Shown here: piece after piece, positions 16,292-24,950 of the stretch
Position numbering within the stretch: position 1 is the stretch's first letter
Layout: the number at the start of each line of letters is the position of its first letter
NCBI RefSeq assembly: GCF_026011715.1
Contig: NZ_BRVM01000006.1
Coordinates: 101,955-165,954 of the forward strand
Direction: 5' to 3'
Length of the DNA stretch: 64,000 nt
Origin: Cytobacillus sp. NCCP-133
GTDB lineage: Bacteria; Bacillota; Bacilli; Bacillales; Cytobacillaceae
Position numbers and translations under genes: made by a program
Notes under the pieces: generated by a model
What the model was told of the DNA's origin: nothing
Databases searched by the model: none
Seen by the model: only the letters and a program-made list of their open reading frames with translations

Positions 16292-16499
16292 TAAATCAGC
16301 TTAAAGAGATGGAGCATTCCTTCTTCCTGACAACACTTTTTATAGCCTGTGTTTTTATAGAGTCCGACTGCACTGCACTCTCCCAAGCTGCGTCCGTTTC
16401 AAGGACAATTATTGTATACCCTTCAGCCCGCGCGGTGGCCCCAGCACCTTCACCATGAATCCAGCAAAACCCTTGCTGCGGAATTCCTTTTTTTCTCAT
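16291..16499 (-). pseudogene. Truncated, frameshifted GNAT acetyltransferase
   Basis: The first frame (from ATG 16499 with CAGGAG before it) reads GAGATARAEGYTIIVLETD, the acetyl-CoA binding end of a GNAT fold. After AAWESAV the frame is wrong; a one-base shift gives GLYKNTGYKKCCQEEGMLHL and a stop at 16291, the normal GNAT C-terminus. The N-terminal half is also missing. So this is a decayed gene that kept its ribosome site and terminator. Confidence 0.7.
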
Positions 16500-16677
16500 G
16501 TGATCTCCTGTTTTTTCCTTTTATGATAAAATACAGCCCGTAAAAAGAGAATCTTTTTTCCTGCAAGTCTGTACACCTTAAGTCTTAGTGGAAATTAAAT
16601 CTGCGGCTCAATGTGCATAGCTCCACTTTTTCATAAAATAAAGGTAAGAAAACTTAAGAATGAAAGCAGGGATTATG

Positions 16678-17532
16678 GTGAAGCGGATTTTTGCGATCTT
16701 TATTATCTTGGTAGGATCATATATTTTATTTACAGGCGTTAATAGCTGGATGACATTTGGCGGCGGCAGTACACAAGCGTCCATAAACAATCAAACCGAC
16801 TTGATCAGCATCGATGTCTCCGGCTCAGACACGATCATTATTCCGGAAAAGCGCAATGATGTCAGAGCAGAGCTTGATGGCAAAGGCAAAGTTACGGTCA
16901 ACAAGTCCGGAGATGAAGTGCATGTGGAATTCAAGCGGAAGTGGCTTGACGGCTTCCAATTTTTTAAAAACAAAAGCAATTTGAAGATCTACATTCCGGA
17001 AGCCTACAGCAAGTCCATGTCCATTAATATTGGCTCCGGCCGTTTGAATTTTAACGGCGAATCCAAAAGCAATCCTTTCCAGCTTGAAAAACTGAAGGTG
17101 GATATGAGCTCAGGAAAAGTCAGCCTTTCCAATATGAAAGCAGATGAATTTGAGCATGAAGGGTCATCAGGTATGATGGATGCCGATCACATAGCTGCCG
17201 GCACCGGAGAAATCGATATGAGCTCAGGCAGAGTTAAGATTCGAAACTACCAGGGCAAACTGGATGCTGAAGTTTCCTCAGGACACCTCGATATTATGAT
17301 GGATCAATTAACTGATTCGGTAAATGTACAAGCTAGTTCAGGCTTTGTTCGCCTCGATTTGCCTGATGATGCCGATTTTACCCTGAAAGGAAAAGCGAGC
17401 AGCGGGCATATAAGCTCAAGCTTTGACTTGGATGATGAAACTCGCAATAAAAACGATATTTCCGGCAAGCATGGTTCAGGTAAATATGCTGTGAGTGTCT
17501 CTGTGTCGAGTGGGAAAGCTGATATTAAGTAA
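16678..17532 (+). CDS. LiaG-like membrane-anchored DUF4097 protein
   Basis: The protein (about 284 residues) starts with a signal anchor (VKRIFAIFIILVGSYILF). It continues as a DUF4097 beta-helix with repeated Ser-Ser-Gly turns: SSGKVSLS, SSGRVKIR, SSGHLDIM, SSGFVRLD, SSGHISSS, SSGKADIK. Length and plan match LiaG of the B. subtilis lia cell-envelope stress operon, but no liaIHFSR genes are near. The start is uncertain: the GTG at 16678 is well placed after GCAGGG, while ATGs at 16660 and 16675 are in frame with poorer spacing. A strong terminator follows. Confidence 0.8.
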   Translation: MKRIFAIFIILVGSYILFTGVNSWMTFGGGSTQASINNQTDLISIDVSGSDTIIIPEKRNDVRAELDGKGKVTVNKSGDEVHVEFKRKWLDGFQFFKNKSNLKIYIPEAYSKSMSINIGSGRLNFNGESKSNPFQLEKLKVDMSSGKVSLSNMKADEFEHEGSSGMMDADHIAAGTGEIDMSSGRVKIRNYQGKLDAEVSSGHLDIMMDQLTDSVNVQASSGFVRLDLPDDADFTLKGKASSGHISSSFDLDDETRNKNDISGKHGSGKYAVSVSVSSGKADIK

Positions 17533-17537
17533 GATTT

Positions 17538-17566
17538 AAAAAGTCCGGGAAAACGGACTTTTTTTG
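17538..17566 (+). terminator. Terminator of the LiaG-like gene
   Basis: The stem AAAAGTCCG/CGGACTTTT with a six-base loop is followed by a T run. Confidence 0.9.
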
Positions 17567-17654
17567 TGTGGCTGGTAAGGATTAGCACCGAATTTCATGG
17601 GGTAATAGTCTTATACCTAATATTTTGTTAAATGAAATATTTAAAGGAGTGTGA

Positions 17655-18346
17655 ATGTTGAGGAAAGCAATTCTGCTGAGCGCTGTCTTGCTGACAGGCT
17701 GTTCAGCTCCTTCCTGGAACACAAGCCAGAATCATCAGACTGAATCTGCTGAACAAAAAGACGGGAAAGTACTTATTGAGGCTCCGCATTATTTGCAGAA
17801 GCCAGAGCTTGAAAGAGGCTGTAAAGTAACAAGCCTGGCGATGCTGTTGAATCATGCGGAAGAAGATACGGATAAAATGGAGCTTGCCGAAAAAATCAAA
17901 CAGGTCCCTTTTGAAAGAGGTGGCTACAAAGGCAACATCCATGAAGGATTTGTAGGAAATATGCGGACATTAGATGAACCGGGTTTTGGTGCCTATCATG
18001 AGCCGGTTGCAGAACTCGCGGAAAAATATCTGCCAGGACAAATTAAGGATTTAACAGCAGCGATTTTAATAAGGTAATTGACCAGCTCGATGAAGGCAGC
18101 CCTGTATGGGTGGTTATTACCAGCACCTACGACGTCCTGCCTGAATCCGAATGGGAAACTTGGGAAACAAAAGATGGCCCCGTAAAAGTCACCTACCGGA
18201 TGCACGCCGTTTTAGTCACAGGCTATGATAAGAACAACATTTACGCAAATGACCCGCTAAAAGAGAAAAATACCCAATACCCGAAGGATGAATTTATAGC
18301 AGGCAGGGAGCAGATGGGAAAGCAGGCTATTACGTATGTGGATTAA
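17655..18346 (+). pseudogene. C39-family peptidase lipoprotein (YvpB-like), frameshifted
   Basis: The first frame has AAGGAG, ATG and a lipoprotein signal MLRKAILLSAVLLTGC. It then reads APHYLQKPELERGCKVTSLA, containing the catalytic Cys region of papain-like C39_2 peptidases, and ends falsely at 18077. The second frame resumes at DFNKVIDQLDEGSPVWVVIT and contains YRMHAVLVTGYDKNNIYAND with the catalytic His and Asp. A one-base deletion close to 18065 accounts for the break. All active-site regions are intact, so either the mutation is recent or it is a sequence error. Confidence 0.8.
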
Positions 18347-18729
18347 TATTTGATTCACTGGCATGGGGATAACTTTTTAGATGCAATTAATTTTGCCATA
18401 TGGATAACTCATGAATATAGTTAGGTTATCCACCTTATGTGGATGAATTGATTAAAAACACCCAAAAATTGTGGATTACTTCTGAGTAATGGAAAAAGTC
18501 AAACGGTTAGTTGTGTATAACTGAACGGAACCTTCCCCTCTGATCGGGTGACATGTCACTGATTGGTCCAGCACACTTAGTCTCATGGGAACCCTCCTTT
18601 AATATGAACACGAACTTACCTTATGGGGGACTTGTCTACAAATATGAGATATTCGAAGGCGGTTTATTAGGAAATTTACAATCTTTTTGGTAGTATATGA
18701 TTGATTTTTTTTAGAGGAGGAAAACCAAA
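18347..18729. other. 383-base gap with several TGTGGAT-like words
   Basis: No coding frame is seen. GGATAAC, TTATCCACC, TTATGTGGAT and TTGTGGATTA lie between 18363 and 18480; the middle two form an inverted repeat ATCCAC-N5-GTGGAT. These resemble degenerate DnaA boxes (TTATCCACA). A weak promoter region and AGAGGAGG precede the SDR gene. Confidence 0.5.
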
Positions 18730-19446
18730 ATGTATACATTAAAAGGCAAAACTGCCCTTATTACAGGCGCAGGCAGAGGCATTGGGCGCGCAACTGCGAT
18801 CGCACTTGCAAAGGAAGGCGTCAACATCGGGCTGTTGGGCCGCACCATTGAAAATCTTGAGAAAGCGGCAGATGAACTTAGCCAGTACGATGTAAATGTT
18901 TCTGCTGCAGCGGCAGATGTTGCCGACCTTGAAGCCGTGACGCATGCTGTCGAGCATATTAAATCAGACCTTGGCACTGTGGATATCCTGATTAACAATG
19001 CCGGCATTGCCAAATTTGGCGGCTTTCTCGAACTCTCTCCTGAGGAATGGGAAAGCATCATCCAAGTGAACTTAATGGGTGTATATCATGTCACACGAGC
19101 TGTTCTGCCTGAAATGATCGAGCAGAAATCCGGAGACATTATCAACATTGCATCCACAGCCGGCCAAAAAGGCGCACCTGTTACAAGCGCATACAGCGCA
19201 TCCAAATTTGCTGTATTAGGCTTGACAGAGTCGCTTATGCTAGAGGTTCGCAAGCATAACATCCGTGTTAGCGCACTGACTCCAAGCACAGTTGCCACTG
19301 ATCTTGCGATTGAAACAAATCTGACAGACGGCAACCCTGAAAAGGTTATGCAGCCGGAAGACCTGGCCGAATTCATTGTTGCGCAGCTGAAATTGAATCC
19401 GCGCGTGTTTGTTAAAACAGCCGGTATGTGGTCGACAAATCCATAA
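18730..19446 (+). CDS. SDR-family oxidoreductase, 3-ketoacyl-ACP reductase-like
   Basis: This is a classical SDR of 238 residues. It has the cofactor motif [12 protein letters not shown] at residues about 86-89, and the catalytic [20 protein letters not shown] with Ser, Tyr and the following Lys. The enzyme is annotated as FabG-like in many Bacillus, but it sits alone rather than in a fatty-acid cluster. Its substrate is therefore open. AGAGGAGG precedes the ATG and a hairpin terminator follows. Confidence 0.85.
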   Translation: MYTLKGKTALITGAGRGIGRATAIALAKEGVNIGLLGRTIENLEKAADELSQYDVNVSAAAADVADLEAVTHAVEHIKSDLGTVDILINNAGIAKFGGFLELSPEEWESIIQVNLMGVYHVTRAVLPEMIEQKSGDIINIASTAGQKGAPVTSAYSASKFAVLGLTESLMLEVRKHNIRVSALTPSTVATDLAIETNLTDGNPEKVMQPEDLAEFIVAQLKLNPRVFVKTAGMWSTNP

Positions 19447-19455
19447 GGTATGGGA

Positions 19456-19487
19456 GAAGCAGATCGATTTACGGTCTGCTTTTTTAT
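19456..19487 (+). terminator. Terminator of the SDR gene
   Basis: The stem AGCAGA/TCTGCT, extended inwards by weaker pairs, is followed by six T. Confidence 0.75.
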
Positions 19488-19506
19488 TGAGTTAGAAAAT
19501 ATAAAA

Positions 19507-19684
19507 TTTTGAACGTCGATAACTGTCCAGCGCAAGGTCAAAGACAAGGAAGGCTTCGTCAGCATCAGCATCGCACGACTTAAAGCGGCAGCTTTTGAGA
19601 GGATGCGGGTCATGCAGCCGCCTCCACAGGACGTGGTGTTCTTAGTCTGCGTTCCTTCGTGGGCAAGGCGCTTCCGCTTTCCTT
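19507..19684 (-). repeat. GAAAAGCGC...GGACAG interspersed repeat, copy 1
   Basis: Read on the minus strand it begins GGAAAGCGGAAGCGCCTTG. It continues with AACGCAGACTAAGAACACCA, CTGCATGACCCGCATCCT and GAAGCCTTCCTTGTC, and ends CTGGACAGTTATCGACGTTC. The same blocks in the same order occur at 44471-44734, and shortened versions at 32946-32995 and 39510-39690. No coding frame is seen, so it looks like a non-autonomous (MITE- or REP-like) element. Confidence 0.75.
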
Positions 19685-19742
19685 ATGCATGGCCGTTCAA
19701 AAGAAAAATGACTCTCCTGATGGCAAGTCTAGTTAAAAACAT

Positions 19743-20441
19743 TTATCTTACATAAGTGAGGCTACTTTCATTGTCAAGCACTTCAGATTGCTTTTCCCCA
19801 TGCTTTCCAAATACAATGCTTCTATCACAAATGGCCTCAACATCTTCTTTATCATGCGTCACCATCATGCAAGTCATATTCGCCCTTTTCAATATTTCCC
19901 GAAGCTCATTCCTGATTGAACCTTTTAAATTGGCATCCAAATTGCTGAATGGCTCATCCATCAGCAGCAATTTCGGTTTGGGCGCAAGAGCCCTCGCCAG
20001 AGCAATCCGCTGCTGCTGCCCGCCGCTTAGCTGATGTGGATACCGTTTCTCAAAATCGGTCATCTGCACGAGTTCAAGCATCTCCTGGACACGCGGATTT
20101 CTTTCTTTTCGGAGCAATCGGGACAAACCAAATAAAAGATTCTCTTTCACTGACATATGGGGGAAAAGGGCGTAATCCTGAAATACCATACCCACTCCGC
20201 GATCTTCCGGCTGTACAAAAGTCTTTTTGCCGGCTACTTCTGAACCGGCGATTTTGATACTTCCCGCCTTCGGGATTTCAAGTCCGGAAATCAATCGAAG
20301 GAGCGTACTCTTTCCGCTGCCGCTCTGTCCGAGTATGCCAACAATTTCACCCTCGCCCATTGAAAAGGAAAAATCCTCAATCACGGGAATACTGGTCTTA
20401 GGAAACGAAAATGTCAGATTATGAATCGAAATGATCTTCAT
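19743..20441 (-). CDS. Ferric iron ABC transporter ATPase (FbpC-type)
   Basis: This is the ATPase subunit of an Fe3+ importer, 232 residues. It has Walker A GQSGSGKST, signature LSGGQQQR and Walker B LLLMDEPFSNLD. It lacks the long C-terminal regulatory domain found in many FbpC proteins. It overlaps the permease gene by four bases (ATGA). It is the last gene of a three-gene operon with a Fur box in front of the first gene. Confidence 0.9.
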   Translation of the reverse strand: MKIISIHNLTFSFPKTSIPVIEDFSFSMGEGEIVGILGQSGSGKSTLLRLISGLEIPKAGSIKIAGSEVAGKKTFVQPEDRGVGMVFQDYALFPHMSVKENLLFGLSRLLRKERNPRVQEMLELVQMTDFEKRYPHQLSGGQQQRIALARALAPKPKLLLMDEPFSNLDANLKGSIRNELREILKRANMTCMMVTHDKEDVEAICDRSIVFGKHGEKQSEVLDNESSLTYVR

Positions 20442-22084
20442 TTCTTCACCTTCTTATCAATCATTTGGAACACCGCAACAGATAAGACACTTATGATAAT
20501 AATCATAAGTGAAGGGATGGACGCTTCAAAAATCATCTCATCTTTTGCGTATTGGTAGGTCTTCGTGGCAAGAGTATCAAAGTTAAAGGGCCTAAGCAGC
20601 AAAGCTAAAGGCAGCTCCTTAATAATCTCAACAAATGTCAAAATAAATCCGCTGAATAAAGCCCCTTTAATCAAAGGTAAATCAATCTTGAAAAAGGTCT
20701 TCGTTACGCCAAATCCCAACATTCTTGATGCTTCTGTATATTTGGTCCCTATTTTCTCAAATCCGATTTCTACAGCATTAAAACCTGTTGCCATAAATCG
20801 TATGGTGTAGCCAATCACCAGCATGGCGAGTGATAAACTTAAGATAAGAGGAGCTTTTCCCCATCCCATATAAGAGTAAAACGGTGCAAGCAAAGAATCA
20901 AGTTCTATAAATAGCGCGAGGACTCCAATGGCAATGATCGCCCCTGGAATCGAGTAGCCTGTTGTCGCAAGCTTGGATAAAATGTAGGCTCCGGAAGAAT
21001 GCGACCGTGTTACATTTGCGATTATAACGGCAAACAAAAGAATAAGTGCCGTAGAAAGCATTCCAACAAAAACAGTCTGGTTTAATAGTGTAAAGAAAGT
21101 GTCATTCCAAACCTTGGTGAAAGTCAGCCGGGACCATGCCAGCAGCTGAACCACCGGTATAAAAAACCCAAGCAGGAAGATCACAGAGCAATAAATAACA
21201 GCAGCCGCAGCCGGAAATCCCTTTAGCTTTTGGCGTACCAAAGGCCTTGCTTTGCTGCTGATATTATACCGTCTTCCCTGTCTGAGCAATTTTTCAATAA
21301 AGAATAATCCAACAATGATTACCATTAGCCATGCTGCCAGCCTCATGGCTGAATCGGCATCATACATTCCAAACCATGTCTGGAATATGGCCGTCGTAAT
21401 CGTATGGATCCCAAAGTAGCTTGTGACACCATAATCACTTAAAACTTCATAAATGACAAGCACAGCACCAGCCACTATTGCCGGTCTTGAAAGAGGCAAT
21501 ATGATTCTTACAAAAATGGAAAAAGGTTTTCTCCCAAGAAGCCTTGCGTTTTCAAGGAACGAAGAGCTTTGATTTTCAAGAAAAGCCCTGCAAATAATAT
21601 ATACATACGGAAACAGAAATAGAGTAAATATAAATACTGCACCTCTGAGAGAGGATATGGATAGCCATTCAGGATTAATCAGATAATCGAATTGGTTCCT
21701 TAATGTCACCTGGACGACTCCTGTATAGCTTAACATCGTTCTATAGGTGTAGGCTGCGATATAAGGAGGAATGGCTAGAGGCAGAATAAGCCCCCAGCTA
21801 AAAAAACGCCTCATTGGAAAATCATATGCAGCAATGAGCCAGGCAAGGCTTACCCCCGAAGCAGCCGTAAGAACACCTGTAAGCACAACCAGGATAATCG
21901 TATTGGCAGCATAATTCTTTAATAAATATTCCCTAATTTGGAACCAGTTTTCATTAGGTTCCTGGAAAATAGAAAAAAAGATAAACAAGATGGGCAGCAA
22001 AATCATTGCCGCCCCCATCAAGCTTACCAGCCACCATCCGTTAAAATCTTTTCGAAAGAATTGTTTAACAGATTCAGTATTCAT
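20438..22084 (-). CDS. Ferric iron ABC transporter permease (FbpB-type, fused two-domain)
   Basis: The 548-residue protein contains two tandem permease domains, each with about six membrane segments. Their EAA loops lie around FLENARLLGRKPFSIFVRII and YTEASRMLGFGVTKTFFKID. Such fused permeases are typical for FbpB/SfuB-type Fe3+ importers. It starts two bases after the binding-protein stop and overlaps the ATPase start by four, so the three genes are co-translated. Confidence 0.92.
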   Translation of the reverse strand: MNTESVKQFFRKDFNGWWLVSLMGAAMILLPILFIFFSIFQEPNENWFQIREYLLKNYAANTIILVVLTGVLTAASGVSLAWLIAAYDFPMRRFFSWGLILPLAIPPYIAAYTYRTMLSYTGVVQVTLRNQFDYLINPEWLSISSLRGAVFIFTLFLFPYVYIICRAFLENQSSSFLENARLLGRKPFSIFVRIILPLSRPAIVAGAVLVIYEVLSDYGVTSYFGIHTITTAIFQTWFGMYDADSAMRLAAWLMVIIVGLFFIEKLLRQGRRYNISSKARPLVRQKLKGFPAAAAVIYCSVIFLLGFFIPVVQLLAWSRLTFTKVWNDTFFTLLNQTVFVGMLSTALILLFAVIIANVTRSHSSGAYILSKLATTGYSIPGAIIAIGVLALFIELDSLLAPFYSYMGWGKAPLILSLSLAMLVIGYTIRFMATGFNAVEIGFEKIGTKYTEASRMLGFGVTKTFFKIDLPLIKGALFSGFILTFVEIIKELPLALLLRPFNFDTLATKTYQYAKDEMIFEASIPSLMIIIISVLSVAVFQMIDKKVKK

Positions 22085-22086
22085 TA

Positions 22087-23160
22087 TTACTTCCAGCCTG
22101 TTTTATTAAAGATTTCAATCGCCTTTTGATTATGTTTTCCTAAAGTGTCAAAGTCAAGCTCCTGCATGTTAAAGTCGCCCCATGATTTAAGGATTTCCGG
22201 CTTTTCCGCTTCAGGGTTAACAGGGAACTCGTAGTTGTTTGCTGATAAATATTCCTGTGCCTCTTTGCCAGTCATATATTCAATCAGTTTCGTAGCATTT
22301 TCAGGGTTCTTGCTGTGCTTCGTTAAACCTATTCCGCTGATGTTGACATGTGTGCCGTTCGTTTCCTGGTTAGGGAAGAATACCCCTAGACCTTCTGCTA
22401 CCTTCACTTCTTCTGGGTCAGATGAGTTAGCAAGAAGCCCTACATAATACGAATTCATAATTCCTATATCACCCGTACCGGCTGCAATTGCTTTTGCCTG
22501 GTCGCGATCACCGCCATCAGGCTGGCGGGCAAAGTTTTTCACAATGCCTGCAGACCATTCTTCGGCAGCTTCTTCCCCATTTAATTCAATGAAAGAAGCA
22601 AGCAGTGATTGGTTGTAAAGGCTAGTTGAAGAACGGGCAAGCACTTTGCCCTTCCACTTTTCGCTTGTTAAATCTTCATATGTTGATAATAGATCTGGTG
22701 TGACTCTATCCTTCGCATACACAATTACACGCGCTCTTGTCGACATTCCAATCCATTTATTTTCTTTGTCACGCATGCTCTCAGGTACATTTTCGCTGAT
22801 TACATCGGATTCGACCGGCTGAAGGATATCATTATCTTTTGCATGAGCAAGGACACCGCCATCAACAGTAATAAATAAATCCGCTTCTGTACTTTCCCCT
22901 TCACGCTTTAAACGCTCAATCAGCTCTTCTGCTTCACCTTTAACGACATTAACTTTAATGCCTGTTTCCTCTGAGAAGTCTTTATATACCTGTTCATCTG
23001 CTTCATAGTGTCTGGCAGTGTAGACATTTACAACCTGCTCTTCCTTTTTTGAAGCGGTGTCTTTTTCACCCTCAGAAGTGTTTTCTCCCCCACATCCAGC
23101 AAGTGTTAGTGTTAAAGCAGCCGTTGTAATAAAAGGCTTGAGTAATTTTGATAAGTTCAT
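22087..23160 (-). CDS. Ferric iron ABC transporter substrate-binding lipoprotein (FbpA/FutA-type)
   Basis: The protein has a lipoprotein signal (ITTAALTLTLAGCGG) and a family 1 iron-binding fold. It begins VVNVYTARHYEADEQVYKDF, with SYYVG near residue 250 holding the tandem-Tyr type iron ligand. The C-terminal LIEYMTGKEAQEYLSANNYE is characteristic. ATG 23160 has GAGGTGG at good spacing; a GTG four codons earlier is less likely. Expression is predicted to be repressed by Fur with iron through the box 30-50 bases upstream. Confidence 0.92.
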   Translation of the reverse strand: MNLSKLLKPFITTAALTLTLAGCGGENTSEGEKDTASKKEEQVVNVYTARHYEADEQVYKDFSEETGIKVNVVKGEAEELIERLKREGESTEADLFITVDGGVLAHAKDNDILQPVESDVISENVPESMRDKENKWIGMSTRARVIVYAKDRVTPDLLSTYEDLTSEKWKGKVLARSSTSLYNQSLLASFIELNGEEAAEEWSAGIVKNFARQPDGGDRDQAKAIAAGTGDIGIMNSYYVGLLANSSDPEEVKVAEGLGVFFPNQETNGTHVNISGIGLTKHSKNPENATKLIEYMTGKEAQEYLSANNYEFPVNPEAEKPEILKSWGDFNMQELDFDTLGKHNQKAIEIFNKTGWK

Positions 23161-23190
23161 GTTTCTTTCCACCTCTATTTATGTATTTGA

Positions 23191-23212
23191 AAATGATAAT
23201 TATTATCATTTA
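23191..23212. promoter_or_regulatory. Fur box
   Basis: TGATAATTATTATCA (23194-23208) is a perfect 7-1-7 inverted repeat of the Bacillus Fur/PerR-family type, extended by ATG and CAT. It lies about 35 bases before the start of the iron-binding protein gene. Confidence 0.93.
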
Positions 23213-23379
23213 CTTTATTCTACATACCCCTATTTGTTTCGTCAATAATTTTTTGCTATGAAATTAGCAAATGTTTTGATTGGCTTTGATTGTAAAAGTC
23301 AAAAAAATTTTTATGCAAAAAAGAGACGCCTTAAAGACAGCCCCCAATAAAATTAATTTGCACTTCTCTTAAATGGCCA

Positions 23380-23765
23380 TCAGTTTGCCTGGCCGAAGTT
23401 TTTGACCATGACCGGGATGAATAGCGGCAGCATGACCAGTGCATATAGCATGAGTCCGACAAGAACAATCGAAGCAATCTGCACTAGTGAAAGCATTCCG
23501 GATGACATCATCGCGGCGAATGTTCCTCCTCCTTGCAGTTTAGTCAACCCATTATTTGCTTGATTAATTGCTGCAGAAATTTGTAGCAGCTGCTGCTGAA
23601 GGCCTTCTACCCTACCTTTTTTTCTCAAGATATTGTTGGCCTTGAGCCAGATTAGGATTTTGGCCCTCAACATAATCAAACAGCGCAGTATTTGCTTGTT
23701 CAAAATTGCCTGACAGCAAATTCAAGTTTTCCTGTATCTTTCCATAGCCTGACTATTAATGTAGT
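23380..23765 (-). pseudogene. Decayed gene for a coiled-coil/transmembrane protein
   Basis: One minus-strand frame upstream reads YGKIQENLNLLSGNFEQANT and ends at a stop near 23605. A shifted frame continues VEGLQQQLLQISAAINQANN and finishes with a glycine-rich turn and one long hydrophobic segment before VMVKNFGQAN. Joined, they give a helical domain plus a C-terminal membrane anchor. No start codon with ribosome site is seen. I cannot name the family. Confidence 0.45.
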
Positions 23766-23773
23766 TAACTTTA

Positions 23774-24760
23774 CTAGAGGGAGTCAGGATTGTCAGCGAA
23801 AAAATCCAGGAGGTATTTAGTTCCCCGTTTTGTTCCTATGGTCTTCAAGGATATTGATTGCAGAAGTCTTTTAACTGAATCTCTTGATTCTACTTGTAAA
23901 AATTTCTTTGCTTGAGCATTTGAGATCGATTGGCTAATTAGAAAAGAGTATTCCTGAAGGGATTGAATATGTGCATCTTTGGAGAGTTGATTGCACGCTG
24001 GACAACTCCATCTCCCATGCAATCTTATCATCGGAAAGGAGGTGCATTTATGGCATTGGACTCCTTGTTTTAACTCAGCGGGACTAATTTGATATCGCTG
24101 CAGAATCTTTGATAAAAGGGGAGTATGGCTGATTGTCAGTTTAGAAATGAGCTTCTTTAACTGCCTGTTGGTATGAGCTTCAGTCTTGTATCTATTTCTA
24201 AAGTAATTGATTTTAGAGGGAATTTCTGCAGGGGGAATAACCAAGTGGAGATTCATTTTATCACGGGGGTCGAATTTGATGACGGACCTTTCATTGCCTA
24301 TAACGGCCAGGGGCTCGATCGGCGGCATAGGAATGTTTTGCTCCTCCAGCCAGCATTTTAAGTGAAAGGCTTGTCTTTTCACCTGTGCCACGGGATCTGG
24401 AAAACCTTCCTCTTTATCTTCAATTCTACGAACCAGCTGGGTGTATGCCGAGTTAAAGTAAAGTGAACCTGAAATGTTTTTTACCTCAAGGATGGATAGG
24501 AAAAATGGTGTGAGAATGAGGACATCAATTTGAAAGAAATGCTGTTTGTTAAAAAGCCTTAAATCATGGAATACGTAGGATTCTTTTTCCGGGAGGTAGC
24601 TTAAATGATACTCAAGTGACTTTTCACCTTTATAGCCTGCCATTTGTTTAGCAAAATCCTCTTCGATTAATTTCCTTTTTGAATGGTTATCCGGAATTCT
24701 GTTCAAAAGAGCCTCCATTTGCCGAAGTATGAGCGGCTTCGTTTTTGATTTAACAATCAT
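23774..24760 (-). CDS. NERD nuclease-domain protein with zinc ribbon and C-terminal HTH-like region (copy 1)
   Basis: The 328-residue protein has a NERD domain at about residues 40-155. The PD-(D/E)XK-like residues are Glu46 (KGEKS), Asp79 (FQIDVLIL) and Glu92/Lys94 (ILEVKN). A four-cysteine zinc ribbon follows (Cys236, 239, 253, 256, in CHKC...WSCPAC). The last 50 residues (RDSVKRLLQSISLKTIGTKRG and the next TKY) look like a winged-helix DNA reader. AAAGGAG precedes the ATG. A five-unit 20-base repeat array lies 60-160 bases upstream. Two paralogs in this window share the whole plan. Nuclease activity and DNA binding are inferred from domains. Confidence 0.85.
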   Translation of the reverse strand: MIVKSKTKPLILRQMEALLNRIPDNHSKRKLIEEDFAKQMAGYKGEKSLEYHLSYLPEKESYVFHDLRLFNKQHFFQIDVLILTPFFLSILEVKNISGSLYFNSAYTQLVRRIEDKEEGFPDPVAQVKRQAFHLKCWLEEQNIPMPPIEPLAVIGNERSVIKFDPRDKMNLHLVIPPAEIPSKINYFRNRYKTEAHTNRQLKKLISKLTISHTPLLSKILQRYQISPAELKQGVQCHKCTSFPMIRLHGRWSCPACNQLSKDAHIQSLQEYSFLISQSISNAQAKKFLQVESRDSVKRLLQSISLKTIGTKRGTKYLLDFFADNPDSL

Positions 24761-24820
24761 AGTTAAACTCCTTTCTTTATATTTCAGCTTAAAATTCTGC
24801 TTGAAGAAGTCTATTTCCTG

Positions 24821-24920
24821 CCTCTTGGGCGAAATTTCAGATTTATGAGCGATTTTTTTATTTTATGGGCGAAATTACAATTTAATCGGCGAAATCCAGG
24901 AGTTATGAGCGAAACGGCAG
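24821..24920 (+). repeat. Tandem array of five 20-base units (GCGA type) beside NERD copy 1
   Basis: GCGA recurs at 24829, 24849, 24869, 24889 and 24909, exactly 20 bases apart. The fuller unit is TTTATGRGCGAAATTNCA, with the first unit weakest. The array lies between the NERD gene start and the next lipoprotein gene. Units are imperfect copies, so it is an old or selected array and not a recent duplication. Confidence 0.9.
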
Positions 24921-24950
24921 AAAGACTCCATCAGTCTGGAGCCTCTCCCT

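Noticed and set aside
18347-18729. Chromosomal replication origin
   Set aside because: No dnaA or dnaN gene nearby and the box-like words are degenerate and few.
24821-24920. CRISPR array
   Set aside because: Units are 20 bases with a core of only about 8 conserved bases, no constant repeat of 23-40 bases, no unique spacers of normal length, and no cas genes in the window.
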